A stretch of 64,000 nucleotides of DNA, from NCBI RefSeq assembly GCF_035046485.1, contig NC_085138.1, positions 274,021,694 through 274,085,693 of the forward strand, written 5' to 3'. Source of the stretch: Aedes albopictus (taxonomy: Eukaryota; Arthropoda; Insecta; Diptera; Culicidae). Each line of letters opens with the position of its first letter. The first letter of the stretch is position 1. Made by a program: the position numbers and the translations under genes. Positions 34,501-45,600 of the stretch are shown here, one piece after another. The notes under the pieces were generated by a model, which had not been told where the DNA came from, searched no databases, and saw only the letters and a list, made by a program, of their open reading frames with translations.

Positions 34501-34748
34501 TGTGGAGTTTAGGATATCTCTGGGAAAGAATCACCCCTCACGTGCAGCACACACAACTTACCCAGGCTGACGTTGATTCGCAAGTGGCAAGAGTGAACAC
34601 GGTTGGGTGACGCCTGGAGTTGTTACTACGCAAGCAGGGATGCTAACATTGTCTGCTTGACAGTTCGCATCACATTCAAATGCGCTATATCGCCTGCTGT
34701 GATCATTCTCTTTATCACAGCTTTATTCAGTACATCTTATATCTCACA
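34501..34748. repeat. Right LTR of the TRIM
   Basis: 248 bp, TG...CA ends, followed by GGATT. Confidence 0.9.
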
Positions 34749-34942
34749 GGATTCAAGACATTTGCTAAAATGTGAACATGTCTAGTGCATATCAATAGCT
34801 GGATAATAACAAAATAAGATTGTCCAACAAAACATGTTATGGAAAAGTAATTCCTTGATAAGTTAATAATTACAAAACAAGATATAAAAACAGGTTATGT
34901 TATTTTGTAGTTATTATTTTGCTATTCTCTTCTGCTCGGGAT

Positions 34943-35165
34943 TCGGAAAAAAAAACTCTAGGAGAAAGTCTTAAAGAAACTCCTGAAAGAATTTCCACAA
35001 GTGGTGCTGAAAGAATTCACGGTGAAACTCCTCGAGGATTTCCCAATCAAACTCCAGATGAAATTTCAAGATGGCTTTCTGATGTATCTCCAGCAAAATG
35101 TTCCAAAAAAATACTCCTAACGGAATCTTCGGAGGAGCTCCTAGAGAAGTAAGTGGAAGCACGAG
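34943..35165. repeat. GGAATTCC-type satellite, right of nest
   Basis: This is the continuation of the 24990-25786 array in the same orientation (CTCCTGAAAGAATTTCC and similar). It ends near 35165 in unrelated DNA. Confidence 0.75.
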
Positions 35166-35498
35166 TGGAAGCTTAACCTTTCCCGTTTGTTCCCGTTTGG
35201 AAATAAGTGGATTTCCGGACCTCAGTTTCCGTGGCCCATCAATCGAAGATAATCAGCAACAACTATCGTGGAGGATTGTATTTCCACTTTTCTTCTTCCG
35301 AGTGGTTAACGGGATGGACGGGATTGTGATAATTCTGTGGTTGGAACTGGATACCGCTGAGAAGTGGAGTACAACATCTTTCCAGAGGAGAGGAGTCCAA
35401 CAATTCCTGAGATTTTCCTTGGAACATTGTTTCTGTATATTTTGAACATTGAATTCATGTGCTGACATAATTAGACATTTGTGACCTCCAATTGAATC

Positions 35499-36501
35499 AA
35501 CACGCACAGAAATATTGATAGGTTGAACCAACAAAACGGTTTGTTGGCTTCGAACCGGCTCGTTTGTTGAGCTACCAAACATATTTTGTCGTAGCAACAA
35601 TCATTTTTTGTTGAATCAACTAGTTGATTGTACGATTCAACAAACTAGTTTGTTGAATATGTGCTTATTTTGTTAAGCGTGTACGCAAAACGTACAGTGT
35701 AATGATTTTTGTAAACAAAGGCAACAGTCGAAGAAAAAGCATTTCAAACGGAAAATGCTCTTGAAAACTAATTAAATTTACATTTCGATGGAATTGTTTT
35801 GAATACTCAAGGATTGTATCATTGGTAAGTATTGGTTTTGTTAATAATTGTGTCAGCACTTCCACAATTACTCGTAGGAAGCACCAAACACTAGAAGTTT
35901 TTGTCTCTTTCCCAAATTACAGGCACAAACAGCATGGATCAAAACTTGCCGCTCAGGATGTTATTGCTTCAAAGATGCGTTATTTGCGCGTATGTGCCTG
36001 GCTTAAGGAGTGCCTACAGTAAGTATTCAAAAAATAATCTAAAAAGTGTTTTCACAAAACATTTCGTCAACATGTTTCTCTTTCAGAAAATTACGGAGGA
36101 AAGGTGCGGTTGACAGTGTGACCCCAGCATGCCCTCAAACTAAACATCTTTTTTTCTATTTCCATTGTAATACAGTAAAGATGTAACATTATGTTTACCC
36201 TTTAAAAGATACTTAAATAAATAAATGAACAAACAAAACAGTAAAAAGTTAATATTGTTATTAAAAAGAAAAAAAAAACAAAGCCAGCTGACAGCTTTAC
36301 AAACATGTTTGTGGATTTCGCTTAGATGATTGTTGAAACGACAAACTTCTCAATTAGAGAAGACTACAATCACGTTTGTACAATCAGCAAACATGTTGGG
36401 TTGAATTCAACAAAAATGTTTGTTAGCCTTCAGATGACAAACATTTTTGTCGAATTTGACCCAACAATTTATTGATTGCACAATATATTTTTCTGCGTGT
36501 T
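35499..36501. mobile_element. TIR element AACACGCAGAAA with subterminal CAAACA repeats
   Basis: The ends are AACACGCACAGAAATATT and an inverse (TTCTGCGTGTT). Both subterminal regions are rich in TTTGTTG/CAACAAAC words. The interior has short exon-like stretches bounded by AG and GTAAGT or TAAGTATT (for example 35920-36010), so it may derive from an intron-containing transposase gene. No protein family is recognised. Confidence 0.6.
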
Positions 36502-36549
36502 CCCGTACCAAAATCCCAACCTCTATCTATTTACGAGAGCGTCAATGAG

Positions 36550-36950
36550 CAGTGCTGAAAAATTCATTTCGTCAAATCTAAATTCGATCGCCTACAGTTC
36601 ATTTTAGAAGCTGAACCTGAGAGTATGGTATATGAAAAACTTGTGCGGCTAGACCAGTTCTGCAAGAAAGTCACGGAAAAACTGCTATTTTTCGAGTATT
36701 TAAGGTAAATGTCACGGACTATCTTCGAAAAATGTGAAATGATATTCACGGTGAATATCATTTGGCATTTTTCACAGGTAGTCCGTGACATTTACCTTAA
36801 ATATTCGAAAAATAGCAGTTTTTCCGTGACTTTCTTGCAGAACTGGTCTAGCCGCACAAGTTTTTCATACATCATATTCTCAGGTTTAGCTACTAAAATG
36901 AGCTGTAGGTGGTTGAATTTAGATATGACGAAATGAAATTTTCAACACTG
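36550..36950. mobile_element. Palindromic hAT-type MITE, duplication TCAATGAG
   Basis: This 401-bp element starts CAGTGCTGAAAA and is nearly a full palindrome, folding at GATATTCACGGTGAATATC near 36740-36758. The 8-bp duplication lies at 36542-36549 and 36951-36958. A second copy lies at 45204-45600. Confidence 0.9.
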
Positions 36951-36958
36951 TCAATGAG

Positions 36959-39412
36959 TCGCTGGCATCTCGTTAAATAGATATCATCCCTTCCCTACTG
37001 TCCAGCGATCAATGGCGCTTACAAGCCTAGGCTTGTTAGCCAGGACACAGTGTAAATGCCTGTGCCCCATCCCTGCAGTAAAAAGGCCTATGGAGTGACA
37101 TAATGTTTTAGCTACGTCACTCCCAACGTTGGTGTCAAAAATTTACTAAAACACCTACACTCACACCAATACATCTACATGATATACACAAATACACTTA
37201 CACAATCTAAACCTTGCCGCATCACTCGCTTATAGTGAATCCCACATCAACCCATTTCTAATATCACACTCTTTGACACCTATGGGGGCGTCGGTGAGTC
37301 GCTGGCCTCACCTAAAGTAGGTGTCATATCATCACTTCCTTTCCTATCCTCGTAACGGAGAAGATGGGCGTGGCCGGCAATGGAAGTTATCATGTCTTTT
37401 TTACTTCAACCTCTGATTGGATAGAACAGCTCAAATAGCATTCCAAAAGCAATTAAAGTAGAAGTGTAGTAAAGTTTTAATATGACAACTTTCAATATGC
37501 AATCTACGAATTACTCCGTTACCACGCAACGCAACGACAATGATTTCTTGGTGCAGATTGACCATCACCAGGGTCGATGTTAGTAGGTACCACGATAGAT
37601 CCTAACATCGACATGTTCGAAATGGACGCCACATTCAGAAAGTAAGAGATTTGCGATTCCATCTGCTGTAGTGGTCTGCAAGTATAACGATAACGGCTGT
37701 GTTGGAAAAAGGTGGTGGACTGCTGAAGTGCTTAGATTATCTATGTATATACAAAAAGAATCAGTGGTGGTAGGTACTGTTAACCTAAGCGTAATATCAT
37801 AGAATGTTCAAATATGTCATCCGCAAATAAACATTGTACTTCGTTTCACAGCTCTAGGACATATAATATAACAGAAATTTCTCCATCGCTGGTTATAATC
37901 CTAATCTTATTACATGCTAGCCGCATCATCTTTCAATTCGACACGCTCCCTTAACGATGTCCAATTCAGTCAGAGGTGCATATAAACTGACCCGCGTGGT
38001 CTATTGTTGCTCAAGATTTCCTCTCGTTTGAAGCATTTTTGTTTACTTTGGAGGGCCTTCCGTTCCGATGCAGCAGCAGCACCAGCAATGAATAAACCGC
38101 GAAGAGAAGAACTTCTCTTAAGTAGCCGGGACGTGGAGCGTGGTGCAGCATCGCCGACGAGTTGCTGCATTTCCTAGCATTTTTCTTCCCAAGACCTCCC
38201 AGAATACGGGCTCCATAATCCGTTCACCTCTTGCCGTGTTAACCAGAATCAACTGAAGAAAAGAACGACGTGCTATTTAATGACCGCACACCGCTCGAGA
38301 TTAGGAATAAATGAGGAACAAGACTCGTTCCCGCACAGGGAGTCCATCAGCCAGAATGCGTTGGGTTCCCGAGGAAACAAATATCCCTTGGGTGAGACCC
38401 GGCCAAGCACCACACACCACCGCACCGGTACGCCGCCAGTTGAGAGCGGCTTCACAAGATTCAAATTGAATAATTTCAATATTAAATTTTTGTTCTTTTA
38501 TTCAACTCCCGGTTTTTATTTTCGTTTCGGCGTGGCACGCTAAGGTCCAACCGCACCGGGCCATAAATATGAAATTATGGTCTGAAACAAATTTGAGAAA
38601 TTATTCAAACCATGGGCCCAATTTTTCTTCGGAACGCATTCACCCGTCGCCACGTATAGGCTGGATTCCGGGTAAGACTCCATCCGTAGTAGGGTGGGGG
38701 GCGTCCAGCCGGTCGTAAGGTAACGTTCGTTTCAACACGTGGGATCAGGTTTTTTTTTCTTCCCGTAGGTACTCTGCTCGAGCTACATGGTCGACCGTTT
38801 GTCGACGAGTCGCGTCGTCGGTGTCGCACCGTGTGAAATGGGAGAATGTGTGGCGGCGCTGTTATGGCTACCAGATTTTGTCCAGGTCTTCGCACCTTTC
38901 ACATCCATCGTCATCATCGTGTTGTAAGTGATACTTCTCTCGTTTCGCCTCATTTTTCAACAGGCTCGTTCATGGCCGGAGAACGGTGAATAGCCTGAAC
39001 GGGAGAGTAGCAGCACTTTAGCTTCTGCGGAACAATAAATTCTCATTCTGATGCAAATAAGATTTTGGCTCTTTCAGGGGGCATCATTCATATGTACATG
39101 AGCTCATACGGGTCACGAACTTTGGGAAGAGCTCTCGTTGCGCAGTTATTTGATAGATTCGGGTTTCAGGCTACGAAACGGTAGCCAATGAAGAAGTGGC
39201 TGTTTTCGGAAGATCGTATCCAGCAGCCTAGAGCCAAGCACATTTTCATGTTTGAGACTGTCATGCGTACCAACCCGCGCCAAAAATCAATGGTGGTATC
39301 AAATATGATTTGCTTTTTTATCAAACACTTCGAAGGATACAGTAGAGCAGATACTTATGCACTGTTGAGAGAGGTGAGTTAACACCTTTTAATGGTAAAG
39401 CAATTGATCAAT
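36959..39412. other. Quieter DNA, no gene recognised
   Basis: 36960-37440 has a retroelement 3'-UTR feel (two GTGAGTCGCTGGC/AATGAGTCGCTGGC words about 350 bp apart, CACTCACACC-rich stretch). 37950-39180 is richer in GC and looks single-copy; small frames at 37970-38170 minus, 38280-38543 plus, 38605-38895 minus and 39188-39382 plus have no recognised domain and could include untranslated or exonic host sequence. Confidence 0.35.
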
Positions 39413-39414
39413 TA

Positions 39415-39916
39415 GGGTAAATGTACCAATAGTGGTGCAATTAGTAGCTCCTTGTACTAAAATAATTGAATAAAATTAATAATACCACAAAATAAAAACT
39501 CTGAAAACGTTAATCGGTAGTTTTTCACTTAAATATGCAAGGAAAAATGTAAAAAGCATTATTTATTTCAGTTTTTGCTAATAAATCACTTACACCAACT
39601 ATAGGTACACCGTTCCTATTATGGAGGTAAAATTTAACATTGGTTCCTATAGTGGCGCATCCCATTGAATTCTTATGGGACCCACCACTATAGGAACACT
39701 ACCACCACTATAGGTGCAAAGGAGCAAAAAAGTTAAGGAAAAAGATTATTTAAAATAGGTTTTCCGCTAAATCCTGAATACAAAACTGAATTAATGTTAT
39801 TAATTGGGTATGGTGCATTTATTAAAAATGCCATTTGCAAGATTTTTGGTCGAAATAGTGCTAAATTGCCACTACCACCACTATTGGTACTACCTCCACT
39901 AAGGGAGCTTTTACCC
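39415..39916. mobile_element. TA-target MITE, iterated ACCACTATAGG motif
   Basis: The ends are GGGTAAATGTACCAATAGTGG-like and an inverse (CTTTTACCC), flanked by TA at 39413-39414 and 39917-39918. The word CCACTATAGG or its inverse CCTATAGTGG recurs several times inside. It is 502 bp and non-coding. Confidence 0.75.
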
Positions 39917-41065
39917 TATAGTCACTTTTAATAGCGTATGTAAATCTCCCTACAAACTTTAAATAACGCAGTCCAAGCTTTTGTGTGCATAGCTTGGCCT
40001 GTCTAAGAATAAATAGAAATAGTTTATCACTTTGCCAGTACTTTGACATCAGCTCAGTATCTACTTTATTGGAAATTGGGATTCCACTAACCACGTGTCG
40101 AAATGTTGTACAGACTACTCGACAGTGGTTGACGCTATGGAAAGAAACTCAAAATTACATGAGGTTTGGATCCCCAGAGAGCCATAGTGAAGAAATAATA
40201 TGAAAAATATTGGATCATTATTACACGGTTTGACACGGTAAAGGCTGGAAATACTGCGCAATACAGATCCTATTTTTATCCACTAACCTCTGCCCAGCAA
40301 CTCCTATCCCTACCTCCTCGTGGTACCGGCCGAGCAACCTTAGGGAAGATTGGGTAACCAACTCCGGTCGAAACTTTGGTCGTAGGCTGACAGGCCCTAC
40401 GAGGCAGCCATAAAAAAACATTGTAACGGAAAATCAACAACAGAATAATACGAACCGAGACCAACGGCAACGACCCCAGCGAACAAAAAGGACTTGCGAT
40501 TGGAAACTCGGTACATAGAGCTGCCGATCTCTCAACTTCATTGGGAGCACCCGCATACTCGCCGATCTACTGAAGGACCGCGGGTTCGGCATTGTTGCGC
40601 TGCAGGAGGTGTGTTGGACACGATCCATGATGCGAACGTTTAGAGGTAATCATACCATCTACCAGAGCTACGGCAACACACGCGAGCTGGGAACAGCTTG
40701 CATCGTGATGGGTGGTATGCAGAGGCGCGTGATCGGTTGGTAGCCGATCGACGAAAGAATGTGCAGGTTGAGGATCAAAGGCCGATTCTTCAATTTTAGT
40801 ATAATAACCGTGCACAGCTCACACTCCGGCAGCACTGATGATGACAAGGACACATTTTACGGAAGCTCGAACGCGAGTACGACCGCTGCCCAAGCCAATA
40901 TTTAAACGCTCGGGTAGGCCAGGAGAAGGAATTCAGACCGACGATTGGAAAGTTCAGCGTCCACCAGCAGACGAACAAAAACGACCTACGACTCATTGAT
41001 TTCTCCGCCTCCAAGTACATGACCGTACTTAGCACTTTTTTCCAACACAGTTTCCCTTATCGTTA

Positions 41066-41972
41066 GGGGAGACAGGGGAGACTTGATCCCTTTTTCTTAA
41101 TTTACCTGAAACTTTAAGAAAAAACACAAAACTAGGTCAGATTTCCGTACAAAATGGCAGGTAAACATCTATTGCAAGTTAATACACAACAGAAGGCCTT
41201 TAAATTATTGTTAAAGTTTTCAAAACTGTGTTTTTATGGAGGCATGTCTTATGATGTATTTTTCAAAAATGGGTGACACTTGATCCCCCTTCGAGCACAT
41301 GGTCTATTTTAAGGGAAAATAATTCCAGAGTCTTCCTATTCATTTTCTTTTCGAGTTTTCTTGTATTTTCGATGAATATGGAGTGTTTGAAATTGTAAGA
41401 TTTCCTTAAATTTTAAAGGATATGCCGTATTTTCAAAATGGGGAGACTTGATCCCCCTTTTCTTGGTTTGTACTAAAGTTATAATTGTCCGACACATTTT
41501 ATCGTTGCATAGACTAGAATTCCAAGTAAATAGAGGCTTCCGAATAGAATTTTATTTTTCACATGTATAATGTGTGTGTAATCCTCGAGGGATCAAGTCT
41601 CCCCATGTCACTGTTGTGTATACTAAGCTGAATTAATTGAAATATGTTAACAACAGCCTTATTTGGATAAATAAGTTTGAAAGTATTTTATTTAAACTAT
41701 GTGCTGTGAAATTCTAACACGATTTGGTTCAATTTTCACAAAGTTATTGAGATTTTTCGGAATCGCCTAAAAGATTTCTGAAGGACTGAAAACAAACCAT
41801 CTCAGCTGTTAAAAAATAATGCAATGTACAATCGAAATCACTAGTAGCCAAAACAAAGTCGTTTGTCCAAGAGTAGTTTTGGAAAAATTATGCTAGAAGA
41901 AAAATGTTTTTGATTCCGATCAAATATGGGGGGAACAAGTCTCCCCAGGGATCATGTCTCCTCAGTCTCCCC
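41066..41972. mobile_element. TA-target MITE, iterated GGGGAGACTTGATCCC motif
   Basis: This 907-bp element has ends GGGGAGACAGGGGAGAC and GTCTCCTCAGTCTCCCC, flanked by TA at 41064-41065 and 41973-41974. The motif GGAGACTTGATCCC or near forms recurs near 41271, 41441 and, inverted, near 41588 and 41935. Its removal rejoins the RTE endonuclease sequence. Confidence 0.88.
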
Positions 41973-42610
41973 TATACCTGGAGATCACCACAGTGGACGA
42001 AATCTCAAATCGACCACGATCTGATTGACGGACGGCACTTCTCCGACATTATCGACGTCAGGACCTATCCTGCCGCCAAAATCGACTCAGACCACTACCA
42101 CTACCTGGTGATGGTCAAACTGCGCCCAAAATTTCCCGTCATCAAGAATGTACGGTACCGGTGACCGCCACGGTAAAACCTAGAGTGACTAAAACAACCG
42201 GATGTTGCCTCAGCATACGCGCAGAATCTCGAGGCCGCGTTGCCAGACGAGGGAGAGCTCGATGAGGCCCCTCTTAGAGGACTGCTGGACTACAGTGAAA
42301 GCAGCCATCAAAGACGCAGCCATCGGGTACGTGAAACAGAATCGATGGAACGAATGGTTCGACGAAGAGTACAGAACGGTTTTGGAGGAGAAGAACGCAG
42401 CGAAGGTAATAATGCTGCAGCAAGGGACCCGACAGAACGTGGAACGTTACAAGCAGAAGCGGAAATAGCAGACCCGCCTCTTTCGGAAGAAAAAGCGCCG
42501 CCTGGAAGAAACGGAGTGCGAGGAAAGGAAACTGCTGTGCCGTTTCCAAGAAACACGGAAGTTCTATCAGAAGCTCAAAACATTCGTGCCACGAGCCGAA
42601 ATGTGCAGGG

Positions 42611-43073
42611 CAGTCTTCCCAAACGAACACCAAACTCGCTAAGTACTGCTGTATTTATACTCCGCCTGTACTCTGACTGTGCGTTCGTACCGCAACACAC
42701 AAATCTGTACCCAAACGTGTACTTATGTTCAAAGTTCGTTTCAAACACAAGTTCGAACATATGTACAGTACATGTGTACCGTGCGAAACGAAGTGGGAAG
42801 CAATCGTGCAATAAAGAACTTTCTCGAACGACGATTGACAGTTCGGCACCAATCGTTTGCCAATCCGAACGCCGCTTCGGGTTTCATTCTCGGTTTGTGC
42901 TCGGATCGATTTTCGTTTTGTACTTCTGTACGTACACAAGTTTTGTACTTGAGTACTCTTCGTACGGAGTACGGTAGCAAACACGGGTACTCCGATGTTT
43001 GGCGTTTGATGTTCAACACAAGTGCGAGAAAACGTACAGAAGTTGAACATGTGTCAAGTTTGTGGGAAGAGTG
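42611..43073. mobile_element. hAT-type MITE, duplication GTGCAGGG
   Basis: This 463-bp element has ends CAGTCTTCCCA and TGGGAAGAGTG, flanked by GTGCAGGG at 42603-42610 and 43074-43081. The interior is rich in GTAC and TGTAC words and short palindromes. Frames here (42655-43050 minus and others) are not genes. Confidence 0.88.
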
Positions 43074-43093
43074 GTGCAGGGATAAGGACGGAA

Positions 43094-44105
43094 CCCAAGT
43101 AACATTTTAAGTTTTGTTCGGCTCTATAAGAGATCTTCATGGCAATTTTATAAAACTTGCAATAAAACTGATTTATACATCAAAACCTCTTGATAACCTC
43201 TTTAAGAGCATTTTCTGGCTAAGTGGACCACTCTCGGAGAGGTTTTGCAAACCACATTAAGAGTAGCAACAAAACCGTTTTAAAACCTAGTTGATTTTTT
43301 TTCCTTTCTCGAAAGGAGGTTATGATGATTGTTGTTGCTTTTTTTCAACAAAAACTATGACAGCTCAAGATACAGAGAAGCTTCTTCGATGGCACATAAA
43401 GTTCAGGAGGATACATTATTCGTAAGTAGAAATCGATCATTTCAAAGAAATATTTTAGTAGTTATTGTGTTGGTAGGCTTATGCGCATTCAACTTTACCG
43501 TAAATATTGGGGTTACAGAAACATAAAATTAATGCGTTTTGGAAATGGTGAATATTTTCATCTTGGAATGAAATGAAATCAATTTGTTTATTTAGGAAAA
43601 CTATCTCGAATCACAAGGAAACTCGGCTGAGAGTGTTTATTTGTGTGAGCATGTTATGGATATGACGGAAAACTATCAATTTATTGGAAATTCGAGCAAA
43701 ATTAACTATTTTCCATTCGCGTTAACTAATTCTTCAATATGGCGACGACCATAATAAGTGAAAATAAAACGAAAGCGTTTACTTTTATGATGACCGCAAT
43801 ATACCTAGTAGTGTCATAGTTTCTGCTTTGCCACAATCAGATGTCGTTACCAATCGAACGGATCGCCATCTGTTGAGAGTTTGAACAGTTTTATTGTGGT
43901 AATAATGAATGCCAGAAGGTTTACATATCGGAGAGTATTGTTTACTCTTAAAATCTGGCTTTATGAATATCTTCAAGTATACTATAAAACATTTCATCAA
44001 TGGTGTTCATAAAATTAGTCATAAAACTGTGAGTTTTAATTATTGCTGTAATAAAACCGTAATAAAAATCAAACAAAACCTATCAGCAATGGAATTGTAC
44101 TTGGG
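43094..44105. mobile_element. CCCAAGTA TIR element in RTE copy D
   Basis: The ends are CCCAAGTAACA and TTGTACTTGGG, about 1.0 kb, inserted between GACGGAA and AAGCCTCTTG of the RTE. The interior contains an ATG-led stretch ending in GTAAGTAG (43391-43430), like a small exon with a donor site, and TTTTAAAACC/ATAAAACT words. Related ends bound the short element at 50704-50884. Confidence 0.7.
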
Positions 44106-44241
44106 AAGCCTCTTGACAAACAAACGTTGGCACGGCAGACTACTGTAGCGGAGGATGGAAATGAACCAACTCCCACGCTAAGGGAAGTTAAGGATGCCAT
44201 TCATCAGCTCAAAACCAACAAAGCAGCTTGTAAGGATAGTA

Positions 44242-45158
44242 GAGTGAGGTGGGGCAAAAGTTCGACCTTAGTTGAAAATTAAACTTCTTTCAAGAAATCG
44301 AAGCAGATAAAAATAAATGAATACCGTGTGGTGATTCTACCATCCATGAGCTAAAAGTTTGCTGAACAAAGTTACACCAAATGTCTTTTCAATTTTGAGT
44401 TACAACACTTTTTGTATGTGTGTGTCTAATTCGAACTCTTGCCCCACCACTGGGGCAAAAGTTCGAATCTAGTGTTTGATGAATTTCACTAACCGTAGCA
44501 CACTACTTTGATACTTTGTTAATCTGAATACCTATAACCAATTGATATTTGATGTGGGAATCGAAATACACTCTAAAGTTCGATCTGGATTTTACCCAAA
44601 TCAGGGTTAAATTTACTACACCAAATATTAGTAGTTTTCCGCGAAATTCAGATAAAACAACTTTTTTTTTCAACTTTGATCGAATTTTCTCACTAATTCC
44701 ATCATTTTTTAGAGATAATATGTACATTTTGCAGGATTTAAGGTTTTTACCTAGAGTTGCTACATGACTCGAACTCTTGCCTCACAATTCGAACTTTTGC
44801 CCCGCTATGTGTAAAATATGATTTCCAAATCTTTTTTGCAAAAAGTTATACATGCTAAAGCATCTTCAAAATATACCTAGTTACGCCCCCAAATAAAATA
44901 TCGAATTCGATTTCATTACAATTCCATTCCATGCGTTGGAAGGATCATCGCATATTAAAATTTTTTGATCAAAAACCAACATTTTGGCAAAACTTTTCGA
45001 AATATTGATCAATTTCCATACTTTTTGGAGTGAAAGACTCTTTTTCAAAAACGAAAACGTTTCGAACAAACTTGACATCCGAAAGAAATAATTTGAATTG
45101 AGCTCAAAAACTTCAAAAGAAACTCTTGCCCCGCTCGAACTTTTGCACCACTTTACTC
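44242..45158. mobile_element. TA-target MITE, iterated GGGGCAAAAGTTCGA motif
   Basis: This 917-bp element has ends GAGTGAGGTGGGGCAAAAG and an inverse finishing CCACTTTACTC, flanked by TA at 44240-44241 and 45159-45160. The GGGGCAAAAGTTCGA motif or its inverse recurs near 44440, 44455, 44770, 44787 and 45127. Excision restores AAGGATAGTATCGCAGCTG of the RTE. Confidence 0.88.
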
Positions 45159-45203
45159 TATCGCAGCTGAACTCATTAAGATGGGCCCAGAAAAGTTGGT
45201 CAC

Positions 45204-45600
45204 CACGAAAAATTCATTTCGTCATATCTAAATTCAATCACCTACAGTTCATTTTAGAGGCTGAACCTGAGAATATGGTATATGAAAAACTTGTGCGGCT
45301 AGACCATCTCTGTAAGAAAGTCACGGAAAAAACTATATTTTTCGAATATTTAAGGTAAATGTCACGGACTACCTTCGAAAAATGCAAATGATATTCACGG
45401 TGAATATCATTTGGAATTTTTCAAAGGTAGTTCGTGACATTTACCATAAACATTCAAAAAATATCGGGTTTTCCGTGGCTTTCTTGCAGAACTGGTCTAG
45501 CCGCTCAAGATTTTCATATACCATATTCTCAGGTTCAGCTTCTTAAATGAGCTGTAGGTGATTGAATTAAGATATGACGAAATGAAAATTTCAGCACTGC
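45204..45600. mobile_element. Palindromic hAT-type MITE, second copy, left end eroded
   Basis: It matches 36550-36950 along most of its length and folds at GATATTCACGGTGAATATC near 45391-45409. The right end TTTCAGCACTG is intact; a few bases are missing at the left and no duplication can be read. It marks the truncated 3' edge of RTE copy D. Confidence 0.85.

Larger units (their letters stand above)
32616..34748. mobile_element. LTR element without genes (TRIM-like), 5-bp duplication GGATT
   Basis: Two 248-bp direct repeats start TGTGGAG and end CTCACA. The 5-bp duplication GGATT lies at 32611-32615 and 34749-34753. The internal 1.6 kb lacks gag or pol; the minus-strand frame at 32981-33439 has no recognisable domain. 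It contains a 110-bp minisatellite. I see no convincing primer-binding site. A 5-bp duplication is normal for Ty3/gypsy and BEL/Pao integrases, so the helper is unknown. Confidence 0.88.
31436..34784. mobile_element. hAT-type foldback element, 8-bp duplication GTGCATAT, split by a TRIM
   Basis: The ends are TAGACATGTTCACATTT and its inverse, flanked by GTGCATAT at 31428-31435 and 34785-34792. The inverted arms are about 500 bp each (31436-31960 against 32100-32615 plus 34754-34784). Without the TRIM the element is about 1.2 kb. It is non-coding. Confidence 0.85.
25787..34942. mobile_element. ATCCCGAGCAGAAG TIR element, swollen by nested insertions
   Basis: The ends are ATCCCGAGCAGAAG at 25787 and its inverse ending 34942. 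Both subterminal regions consist of iterated ATAACAAAAT words (about 25800-26215, 31245-31430 and 34793-34930). The intact element was probably under 1 kb; the rest is later insertions (E2 and E3, a foldback element and a TRIM). It sits in satellite. The target duplication is not clear. Confidence 0.7.
40237..45203 (+). pseudogene. RTE pol remnant shattered by insertions (copy D)
   Basis: This belongs to the same family as the full-length element at 59666-63061. Recognisable pieces are the 5' UTR and endonuclease 40237-41065, endonuclease end 41973-42610, linker 43082-43093 and 44106-44241, and pre-RT 45159-45203. Lesions include a stop in the GTWN block near 40515, TGG to TAG near 40741, a frameshifting deletion near 40860, and loss of the sequence around the GD-N-AQ motif start near 40900. 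It also lacks about 150 bp of 5' UTR present in the full-length copy and everything 3' of 45203. It cannot make protein. Confidence 0.85.

Noticed and set aside
42240..43110. Frames of 78-245 codons around 42.2-43.1 kb
   Set aside because: They are shifted frames of the RTE linker running into the hAT-type MITE at 42611-43073.
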